DNA from: CAYIEH01 sp964362385
Lineage (GTDB): Bacteria > Patescibacteriota > Minisyncoccia > UBA6257 > UBA9933
Length of the DNA: 39,229 nucleotides
Direction of reading: 5' to 3'
Assembly: GCA_964362385.1 (NCBI GenBank)
Contig: CAYIEH010000001.1
Coordinates: 1 to 39,229, forward strand
Position 1 is the first letter of the stretch. Each line of letters begins with the position of its first letter. The notes beneath the pieces are model-generated. The model was not told the DNA's origin and made no database searches. It was given only the letters and a program-made list of their open reading frames with translations. Both the position numbers and the translations under genes were made by a program. Below are positions 1 through 6,263 of this stretch, one piece after another.

Positions 1-163
1 AGGTTTTATCCTAAAGTTTAGTTTTCCGACGAAACTCGACTAAATTTCATTAGACAACTATCTTATGTAAACAATACTAACATTTAAAAAACCAATTAGT
101 CAAGCTAATTAATCATTATCGCGGTTCCGCGGGTAGGAAGCGATTTAAAGGTAAATTTTTGGG

Positions 164-191
164 AAAAAAAGGAGGGGCACCGAGTCCCCTC
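164..191 (-). terminator. Rho-independent terminator of the 150-aa orphan gene
   Basis: On the minus strand a 6-bp GAGGGG/CCCCTC stem (186-191 with 172-177) with an 8-nt loop is followed by seven T residues (164-170). It lies 13 nt past the stop codon of the neighbouring small gene and is a convincing intrinsic terminator. The rest of 1-163 is AT-rich and shows no gene. Confidence 0.8.
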
Positions 192-203
192 ATTAATTCA
201 TCA

Positions 204-656
204 TCATTTTTTAAGACCGTCATTAAAAGTTTCCAACCTGGATTCGTCGCTTATTCTGTTTAAAAGTTCTGTAACTTTTACAGCTTCCTCCTCGGAAAAA
301 CCTCTTCCTAAAGCTTCTCCTTTTTCAAGAACATCAAGAACGCGAAAGATTAATAATAGGATATCTGTTACTTCGGCTTCAGTCACAATATAAGATAATC
401 CATGCAGAACATTAAGATTGTGTAAGGTTTCCGGTGAAAAATCCGATCCTTCTTTCTTCCAATATGAAGTATAGTTTAAAGCTTTTTCGGCGCCTTTGAA
501 ATAACTCCTCGCCTTTGTGACTAATGATGCATCGCCACGTTCCAGTAAAACTTTCTTATCGCAGATGAGCATGCCGCATAAAACGGCGAGTCTCGCTGTA
601 ACAGTGCAAAGCCACATATTTTTTCCTCGCTGCAAATACAGAATTTCCGTATTCAT
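204..656 (-). CDS. hypothetical protein, 150 aa, orphan
   Basis: I do not recognise a family. The protein looks soluble and mainly helical, with no clear signal peptide or zinc motif; the N-terminal third holds a moderately hydrophobic Cys-containing stretch and the remainder is Glu/Leu-rich. The call as a real gene rests on its signals: a strong Shine-Dalgarno GGGAGGAAA about 5 nt before the ATG, a good sigma-70-type promoter upstream (TTGTTT, 17-nt spacer, TATAAT) and an intrinsic terminator immediately downstream. Such a complete monocistronic set, and a strong Shine-Dalgarno in particular, contrasts with most genes in the window. It shares this style with the orphan genes at 25863-26342 and 32167-32451, although no sequence similarity between them is evident by eye. 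Function unknown. Confidence 0.75.
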   Translation of the reverse strand: MNTEILYLQRGKNMWLCTVTARLAVLCGMLICDKKVLLERGDASLVTKARSYFKGAEKALNYTSYWKKEGSDFSPETLHNLNVLHGLSYIVTEAEVTDILLLIFRVLDVLEKGEALGRGFSEEEAVKVTELLNRISDESRLETFNDGLKK

Positions 657-701
657 CTAATTTCCTCCCTTTTTAAATTATGATATTAATATCCTATTGC
701 T

Positions 702-730
702 ATTATAAGCTGTCCTCGCCAAAAAAACAA
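702..730 (-). promoter_or_regulatory. sigma-70 promoter of the 150-aa gene
   Basis: Minus strand: -35 TTGTTT at 725-730, a 17-nt spacer, and a perfect -10 TATAAT at 702-707. Transcription would start near 695, giving a leader of about 40 nt that contains the GGGAGG ribosome-binding site. Confidence 0.7.
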
Positions 731-797
731 CTGCACTATATGTCTAGGTCTGTACGATAAAAAACATTAATTGTTCCGAACGCTGCAGGCAGGATTC

Positions 798-815
798 TCC
801 GCCTTAGCGGGGCGG
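798..815. repeat. GC-rich CCGCC/GGCGG hairpin, REP-like
   Basis: Arms CCGCC (799-803) and GGCGG (811-815) enclose a 7-nt loop in an otherwise AT-rich spacer downstream of the tRNA gene. There is no T-tract directly after it on either strand. It resembles the GC-rich hairpins at 10426-10453 and inside the GT2 gene at 11405-11417, so it may belong to a dispersed repeat family. Confidence 0.4.
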
Positions 816-862
816 CTTCATTCGTCGGGGGTTTTCAAAAAATGAGTTCGTATCTAATTTCT

Positions 863-937
863 TGGCTCCGCGGGTAGGATTCGAACCTACAACCATCTCC
901 TTAACAGGGAGTTGCTCTACCGTTGAGCTACCGCGGA
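863..937 (-). tRNA. tRNA-Asn (anticodon GTT)
   Basis: The 75-nt minus-strand sequence folds as a cloverleaf: acceptor TCCGCGG/CCGCGGA, D arm GCTC/GAGC, T arm GTAGG-TTCGAAT-CCTAC, discriminator G and an encoded CCA 3' end. The anticodon loop reads CTGTTAA, giving anticodon GTT for asparagine. The outermost pair of the anticodon stem (27-43) is A-A, a slight irregularity. Confidence 0.95.
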
Positions 938-975
938 AAAAATTTAATATATTCCGCGGTTTTATTTTATCTGAA

Positions 976-1368
976 TTAATTGCTTTTGTCCACTTTGGAA
1001 TGATTTATTTCTTTCAAATCGGATTTTATCTTTTCTATGTCTTCGTGAATTTCGCCTAATGTTATCACTTCTTTTTTTATTTCTTCTTCGGTTTTCTCGT
1101 CGGTCCTTTTTTCCTGTTTTATGCCGCTGATGATTATTTCGCTGCCGACAAAAAATGAAACGAAAAGCCCGATGGACATCAAAATAATGGAGCCGATTAT
1201 CGCGGAAACAGCGCCGGATAATTTAATCTCGTCAGCCAGCATCCAGATGCCGCGCCACAAAAGAATGATTCCTATGCTGCCGATAAAAGCGTAAAGAACC
1301 GGCTGGCGGCTCAGCCGTTTTCTTATTTTGTCTTCCAGTCTATCGAAAAATTTTATGATTTTCCCCAT
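976..1368 (-). CDS. small membrane protein with two TM helices and an acidic C-terminal tail
   Basis: The 130-aa protein begins with a basic amphipathic segment (KFFDRLEDKIRKRLSRQP), then two hydrophobic stretches around residues 25-46 and 52-76, then a charged, probably helical tail rich in Glu and Lys (residues 85-130). This suggests an inner-membrane protein with a hairpin of two helices and a cytoplasmic coiled-coil-like tail. From memory, proteins with this N-terminal FFD-LEDK plus YAFIG arrangement recur in Parcubacteria without known function; I cannot verify that here. It stands alone between tRNA-Asn and the bidirectional terminator at 1425-1459. Confidence 0.7.
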   Translation of the reverse strand: MGKIIKFFDRLEDKIRKRLSRQPVLYAFIGSIGIILLWRGIWMLADEIKLSGAVSAIIGSIILMSIGLFVSFFVGSEIIISGIKQEKRTDEKTEEEIKKEVITLGEIHEDIEKIKSDLKEINHSKVDKSN

Positions 1369-1424
1369 TTTTAAAATTATACCATCAATAATTGAGTTTT
1401 TCCATGTTGGTGGTTAATCGCGCC

Positions 1425-1459
1425 AAAATAAAAACCCCGGACTCCGGGGTTTTTATTTT
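1425..1459. terminator. bidirectional intrinsic terminator
   Basis: A perfect 16-bp inverted repeat (1425-1440 and 1444-1459) with a 3-nt loop, a CCCCGG core and flanking A/T tracts. It ends the minus-strand ECF sigma/DUF5667 unit, 15 nt beyond the DUF5667 stop codon. Confidence 0.9.
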
Positions 1460-1473
1460 GTTTTCTGGAAATT

Positions 1474-2592
1474 TTAATCTCCTGATTTCCCGTCCTTTCT
1501 GTCGTTTTTCTCGTGATTATCAATGTTGTTGCGGGAAACCGTGCTACTGGCTGTGCTACTGGCATTATTATCTCCGTTATTTTCTTTAATGCCGCGTTCA
1601 AAATTATGGCCCATCTCAATTTCAGCTTTTGCCTCTATCGCCGACTCCATCGCGTCTTTTGCTTTTTCAAACGCTTCTTTGTATCCGTTGCTGTTAAGAT
1701 ATTCTTTTGCTTTGGCAAGATCGCTTTTTGCCTCGTTTAATTTTTCTTTCGCGTCTTTTACGACGTCAGCGCCCAATTTTTCTTCCTGATTTTGGATGAA
1801 TTTTTCCGTTTCACCTATTTTATTTTCAGCGGCGTTGATTTTTCCTTCAGCGCTTTCTTTGGTAGCAACGCGTTCTCCTTCTTGTTCATCAATATCGTCC
1901 TGTTCGTCCTCGGCTTTTTTATGGGAATCTTCAATGGAAGAAATAGTTTTATCCAATTGATTTTCTATGTCGCCTTTATGCTCCTTTTTATCTTTTTCTA
2001 TGACTTTCTTGTAAATATCAAGCGCCGCTCTAACGCCGGTATTAATTTCACCCGCCCTTGACAAGTCTCCTTTATTTTTAAGATTGTTGGTTTGTTTTAA
2101 GATATTACCAATTTGGCTGTTAAAATTATCCAGAGCCAGCTGAAGCGCTGCGACGTTTTTGCCGTTGCCCTTGCCTTCTTTAGCGCGCTCTAAAATCTTT
2201 TCAATTTCCTGTATTCTTTTTTGGGCCAAAGACATTCTGACTTCCGCTTTTGACGCCTGAGAAAAAGCGGCGATTACTTCCACGTTTTCCGTAAGCGTCT
2301 TTACCGGATAAAGAGTGTCTCCGGGAAGGCTGTTTTGGGAAGCCGCAACTGTGCCGCCTCCGCCTAAAGCGATTATTAAAGCGATTATTAATGGTATTGG
2401 CATAGTTTTTAATTTAAGAAATAAATTAGCCGACCTTTTATAATAAAGACGTTCCTCGCCCTCTGTTCTTACAAAGGGATTCAATCTTACGTAATCTGAC
2501 AGCCTGCTTCTTAAAACTTTCAAAAATTCCTCGTTAACAGGAGTATCTTTCAATTTTTTAAGAATAATTTTTATTTCTTTTTTATTTTCCAT
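1474..2592 (-). CDS. DUF5667-domain membrane protein, probable ECF anti-sigma or partner
   Basis: The 372-aa protein has a basic cytoplasmic N-terminus (1-60), one transmembrane helix at about 64-84, then the motif SLPGDTLYPVK typical of DUF5667 (about 88-98), followed by a long charged extracytoplasmic region predicted as coiled coil (about 100-340) and a low-complexity Asn/Ser tail. The start overlaps the end of the upstream ECF sigma gene by 11 nt, so the two are translationally coupled. The family is commonly found next to ECF sigma factors in CPR and Actinobacteria. By position and topology it probably senses an envelope condition and holds or modulates the sigma factor through its short N-terminus, but no known anti-sigma zinc motif is visible, so this role is inferred. 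Confidence 0.8.
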   Translation of the reverse strand: MENKKEIKIILKKLKDTPVNEEFLKVLRSRLSDYVRLNPFVRTEGEERLYYKRSANLFLKLKTMPIPLIIALIIALGGGGTVAASQNSLPGDTLYPVKTLTENVEVIAAFSQASKAEVRMSLAQKRIQEIEKILERAKEGKGNGKNVAALQLALDNFNSQIGNILKQTNNLKNKGDLSRAGEINTGVRAALDIYKKVIEKDKKEHKGDIENQLDKTISSIEDSHKKAEDEQDDIDEQEGERVATKESAEGKINAAENKIGETEKFIQNQEEKLGADVVKDAKEKLNEAKSDLAKAKEYLNSNGYKEAFEKAKDAMESAIEAKAEIEMGHNFERGIKENNGDNNASSTASSTVSRNNIDNHEKNDRKDGKSGD

Positions 2593-3118
2593 TTTTTTGA
2601 TACTTCGGTAATTTTTGTTTTAGAGATTTTAAAGCCCGGTGAATAATCACGTAAATATTGGTAATGGATTTTCCGGTGATGTTTTTTATTTCTCCGACGC
2701 TTAATTCGTCTATGTAGCGGAAAATAACAATTTGTTTGTAATCGTCGGGCAATTCATTAAGACGCTTTTTGATAAAATCAACCATCGCTTCGTCGTCTAT
2801 TTTTTTTTCAACGGAAATTTTTTCAATATCAGGCGTCTCCGAAACTTCTTCCAAAGAAACGGTCTCTTTATGCTTCTGGCGATACTGGTCAATGATTAAA
2901 TTATTCGCAATCTGATACAGAAAAGCTTTAAAGTTTTTAATTTCCTTGCCCTCCATTATGTACTGCCACGCTTTTAAAAATGTGTCTGAGGTCAGATCTT
3001 CGGCCAAATGCCTGTTATTCAGCCTGAGGTATATATGCCTCCATATGCCCTTAGAATAGCTGTCATAAGCCGTTAAAAATTCCTCGCCAAGATTATTTTG
3101 TTTTTTATCAAGTATCAT
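2582..3118 (-). CDS. ECF-type RNA polymerase sigma factor
   Basis: The 178-aa protein has the two-domain ECF layout. Region 2 (about 20-95) contains AEDLTSDTFLKAW and NFKAFLYQIANNLIIDQYR, matching regions 2.2 to 2.4. Region 4 (about 115-170) contains LNELPDDYKQIVIFRYIDELSVGEI followed by a helix-turn-helix that would bind the -35 element. There is no region 3. It is followed with an 11-nt overlap by the DUF5667 membrane protein, the usual sigma/partner arrangement. It sits downstream of alaS but is separated by a weak hairpin and 59 nt, so it may have its own promoter. Confidence 0.92.
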   Translation of the reverse strand: MILDKKQNNLGEEFLTAYDSYSKGIWRHIYLRLNNRHLAEDLTSDTFLKAWQYIMEGKEIKNFKAFLYQIANNLIIDQYRQKHKETVSLEEVSETPDIEKISVEKKIDDEAMVDFIKKRLNELPDDYKQIVIFRYIDELSVGEIKNITGKSITNIYVIIHRALKSLKQKLPKYQKNGK

Positions 3119-3135
3119 TTAGTGATGACGAAAAA

Positions 3136-3150
3136 TAAGAACAATTCTTA
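3136..3150 (-). terminator. weak AT-rich terminator-like hairpin after alaS
   Basis: Minus strand: TAAGAA-TTG-TTCTTA followed by TTTTT, located between the alaS stop and the ECF sigma start. The stem has only AT-rich pairs, so termination would be weak or partial. Confidence 0.4.
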
Positions 3151-3177
3151 CTGAATGAGTTTTGAGCTTTTTTAAGG

Positions 3178-4962
3178 TTAATCTTCTACAATAGCTCTGA
3201 TTCTGCGGACTCCGGCGCCAATTGATTCTTCTTTAATAATCTTAAAGTTGCCTATTTCCAGAGTCTGGTCTACATGCGGACCGCCGCAAAATTCTTTGCT
3301 TATCATTCCTCCGCTTGATTCTGACCCGATGAAATAAACTTTTACAACAGGCGGATATTTGTGTTTGAAAAAAGCCAACGCTCCGATTTTTTCCGCCTCT
3401 TCTTCCGGCATTTCCTTAAAATACACCGGCAGATTTTCCCTGATTTTTTCATTAACCAGATTTTCTGTTTTTTCAACTTCCTCGCCGGTCAATTTTCGGT
3501 TGAAAGAAAAATCAAATCTCAGCCTTTCGGAATTAATATCGGAACCGGATTGTTTGACGTCGCTTCCCAAAACCTCGCGCAAGGCAAAGTGAAGCAAATG
3601 AGTGGTTGTGTGCATTCTTATAACTTTTTTTACATCTTCCTTAGTTGTCGCCTTTAGCTCGCCTGTATCTAAAATCAAGCCGTGGCCGCCGAATTTTTTT
3701 TCAGCTCCGGCGCGCGAAATTTCCTGGTGTTTTTCAAACTCTTCGTCAAAATCTTTTTTCCTGAGATTCTTAATTGATTCCGAAGAAGCCAGCTCTCTAA
3801 TCAATTCAAACGGCAAACCGAAGGTTTCATAAAGATAAAAAGCTTCTTTGCCTGTGATTTCGGAATATTTTTCAATTTCTTTCATTCCCCTTCCGATGGC
3901 TTCCTGAAATTTCATGCGTTCTTCTTCCGCGGCTTCCAAAATCATTTTTTCATTATGCAATTCGGAATAAACCTCTCCGTAAATTTTTTTAACAATCGGA
4001 ATTATCTCAGCAAATAAATCCGCGTGAATGTCATGTTTAATCTGATAAGCCAAAATTCTTCTAAGCAGACGGCGTAAAATATAGCCCGCTTCCTTGTTTG
4101 ATGGCCTGACGCCGTCAGCGATTAAAAATACGGACGCGCGTAGATGGTCGGCCAAAATTCTTTTGACTTTTGCGTCTATTTTCGGCGCTAATTCGTCAAT
4201 TTTTAAAATTATCGGCAAAAAAATATCGGTCTCAAAAACGTTTTCAACTCCTTCAAGCACCGATAAAAGCCTTTCAAAACCCATTCCGGTATCAATGCCT
4301 GGATTCGGCAATTTTTTATAAAATCCCGATTTTTCCTTAAAGTATTCGTTAAAAACCAAATTCCAGATTTCAACGCCGTCAACATAAATTTCAGTTGTCG
4401 GACCGCACGGCCCTTCGTTTCCCGTAGGGCCCCAAAAATTATCGTTCCTGTTGCCTTTTATGATTTTGTTCTCGGGAATTTTTATTTCATCGCGCCAAAT
4501 TTCATAAGATTCCTCGTCAAACGGAGTTTCGTCATCGCCTCCAAAAACAGAAATTGTGATTCTGTCAGTGGAAATTTCCAAAATATTGACAACATATTCG
4601 TAAGCCCAGAAAATCGCCGAGTGCTTAAAATAACCGGAAGTTGTTAAATCACTTGGGTTGTCGGAATTAACCGGGCCAAAAGAAAAATTGCCCATCATTT
4701 CAAAAAAGCTCAAATGGGTTTTGTCGCCGATTTCTTCAATATCGCTGGTTCTGAAACACTTTTGGATTGACGCGGTTCTGCGGGAGCCAAAATCTTTTAT
4801 CGCGTCAAGTTCCCCTGTGTAATATCCTTTAAATTGCTGCATTCCGGCAGTTGTCAAAAGAACCGAGGGGTCATCGGGTATTAAAGACGAAGAAGGGACA
4901 ATTTTATGCCCCTTGCTTTCAAAAAACTCCAAAAAACTTTTTCGTATTTCTTTTGAATTCAT
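3178..4962 (-). CDS. alaS: alanyl-tRNA synthetase, minimal form
   Basis: It charges tRNA-Ala. The 594-aa protein starts with the class II catalytic core (FFESKGH at 13-19; TTAGMQQFKGY at 37-47; SFFEMMGNFSFG at 85-96; GIDTGMGFERL at 222-232). The editing site zinc ligands are visible as H451/H455 (HTTTHLL) and C559/H563 (CGGPHV). The usual length is about 870 aa: here the beta-barrel that normally sits between the tRNA-recognition helices and the HxxxH motif is nearly absent (the link is GGHGLILDTGELKATT) and the protein ends at the SAD domain, so the C-terminal C-Ala domain is missing. A similar short form is, as far as I recall, common in CPR bacteria. It lies 7 nt after rpoD. Confidence 0.97.
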   Translation of the reverse strand: MNSKEIRKSFLEFFESKGHKIVPSSSLIPDDPSVLLTTAGMQQFKGYYTGELDAIKDFGSRRTASIQKCFRTSDIEEIGDKTHLSFFEMMGNFSFGPVNSDNPSDLTTSGYFKHSAIFWAYEYVVNILEISTDRITISVFGGDDETPFDEESYEIWRDEIKIPENKIIKGNRNDNFWGPTGNEGPCGPTTEIYVDGVEIWNLVFNEYFKEKSGFYKKLPNPGIDTGMGFERLLSVLEGVENVFETDIFLPIILKIDELAPKIDAKVKRILADHLRASVFLIADGVRPSNKEAGYILRRLLRRILAYQIKHDIHADLFAEIIPIVKKIYGEVYSELHNEKMILEAAEEERMKFQEAIGRGMKEIEKYSEITGKEAFYLYETFGLPFELIRELASSESIKNLRKKDFDEEFEKHQEISRAGAEKKFGGHGLILDTGELKATTKEDVKKVIRMHTTTHLLHFALREVLGSDVKQSGSDINSERLRFDFSFNRKLTGEEVEKTENLVNEKIRENLPVYFKEMPEEEAEKIGALAFFKHKYPPVVKVYFIGSESSGGMISKEFCGGPHVDQTLEIGNFKIIKEESIGAGVRRIRAIVED

Positions 4963-4969
4963 TCTAATG

Positions 4970-6220
4970 TCAGTATTCTCTTAATTCTTTTGCGCCGTGA
5001 TGGACTTTAATTTTTTCAAGCGCTTTGGCTTCAATCTGGCGGATTCGTTCGCGCGTCACTCCGAATTTTTTACCAACCTCTTCAAGGGTATGAGTGATTC
5101 CGTCGCCAAGCCCGAAACGAAGTTTTAATATCTCCTGTTCTCTGGGAGTTAAATCAACCAGAATTTCCCTGATTTTTTCCTTTAGAAGCGCCAGTTCCGT
5201 GGACTGATTGGGCGAAAGATTTTTTTCGTCTTTAATTAAATTAGACAAAGAGGCTTCGTCGTCGTCTTCGCTAAGCGGGGCCTCGAGAGAAATTACTTCC
5301 TGGGAAATTTTTTGAAGATTATAAATTTTATCAACGGTCGTTCCTATTTCTATCGCGATTTCTTCGGCAAGCGGCTCTCTGCCCAATTCCTGCATTAATT
5401 TGCGTTTAACTTGGGTGTATTTTGAGATATTTTCAATCATATGAACCGGAATTCTGACGGTTCTTGACTGGTCAGCCAAAGCGCGGGTGATCGCCTGCCT
5501 GATCCACCAAGTGGCATAAGTTGAAAATTTAAAACCTTTTCTGTAATCAAACTTATCCACTGCCTTAGAAAGGCCGATGTTGCCTTCCTGAATCAAATCC
5601 AATATTCCCATATGGACGGTTCTATGGATATATCTTTTGGCGATAGAAACCACCAGCCGGAGATTTGACTGAATCAAACGTTGTCTGGCCGCTTCATCGC
5701 CTTTTTCAGCGCGTCTTGCGAATTCTTTTTCCTCTTCTGATTTCAGCAAAGGATATTTGCCGATTTCTTTCAGGTACAGCTGAACCGAATCAGGCACTCC
5801 GACAGCGTCAATTTGAGGCGCTTTTTCCAGTTCTTTCGTGCTTATCTCTTCGCCCGGCATCGCAATCAAAGCCGAAGTTTCTATAACTTTAATATTATTT
5901 TTTTCCAAAGTGTCATAAAGCTCTTCCAGTTGAGAAACATTCTCTTCAATATTGGGAATATGGTGCAGGATTTCCGTGTCCGTAACAAAGCCCCTTCCTC
6001 TGCCCAAATTAATTATTTCGCTGATTATTTCCGGCTTTAGAGCCGTTTTCATTTGTTTTAAAATCGCTTTTCTTTTTGATTTCAACGCTCTTTTCGGCAA
6101 TCGCCTTTTTATGGCGCGTCTGCCTTTCTTTAAAATCTTTGATTTTGTCTTCCTGGCTTTTTTGATTTTATTCGTTTTTTTATTTTTTTTCGCCGGCTTA
6201 TTTTTTTTTGATTTTTTCAT
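4970..6220 (-). CDS. rpoD: primary RNA polymerase sigma factor (RpoD/SigA)
   Basis: This is the housekeeping sigma factor. An open frame extends up to 6304, but I place the start at the internal ATG at 6220, because the upstream 28 codons overlap dnaG and a hairpin and look non-coding; this gives 416 aa. The order is a very Lys-rich N-terminus (about 50 residues), a region 1.1-like module (LNRGRG-like segment through IEENVSQLEELYDTLEKNNI), region 1.2 (VQLYLKEIGKYPLL), region 2 with LVVSIAKRY, DLIQEGNIGL and the -10-binding segment GFKFSTYATWWIRQAI, region 3, and region 4 ending in TLEEVGKKFGVTRERIRQIE. The polylysine head is unusual but common in low-complexity CPR proteins. It lies between dnaG and alaS, resembling the classical macromolecular-synthesis operon order dnaG-rpoD. 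Confidence 0.96.
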   Translation of the reverse strand: MKKSKKNKPAKKNKKTNKIKKARKTKSKILKKGRRAIKRRLPKRALKSKRKAILKQMKTALKPEIISEIINLGRGRGFVTDTEILHHIPNIEENVSQLEELYDTLEKNNIKVIETSALIAMPGEEISTKELEKAPQIDAVGVPDSVQLYLKEIGKYPLLKSEEEKEFARRAEKGDEAARQRLIQSNLRLVVSIAKRYIHRTVHMGILDLIQEGNIGLSKAVDKFDYRKGFKFSTYATWWIRQAITRALADQSRTVRIPVHMIENISKYTQVKRKLMQELGREPLAEEIAIEIGTTVDKIYNLQKISQEVISLEAPLSEDDDEASLSNLIKDEKNLSPNQSTELALLKEKIREILVDLTPREQEILKLRFGLGDGITHTLEEVGKKFGVTRERIRQIEAKALEKIKVHHGAKELREY

Positions 6221-6228
6221 AAAGATAA

Positions 6229-6260
6229 TTAACCCGCCTTTTGGAAAATCAAAGGCGGTT
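6229..6260 (-). other. hairpin between dnaG and rpoD
   Basis: Inverted repeat AACCGCCTTT / AAAGGCGGGTT (6251-6260 with 6230-6240, one bulge) fills the dnaG-rpoD spacer. No T-tract follows on the minus strand, so it is more likely a processing site, mRNA stabiliser or translational element for rpoD than a full terminator. In E. coli the dnaG-rpoD junction also carries an RNA-processing site, but equivalence is only a guess. Confidence 0.5.
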
Positions 6261-6263
6261 TTC

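Noticed and set aside
121..145. tRNA remnant (CCGCGGGTAGGA) near the left end
   Set aside because: The match to the tRNA-Asn 3' part is only about a dozen bases, with no cloverleaf around it.
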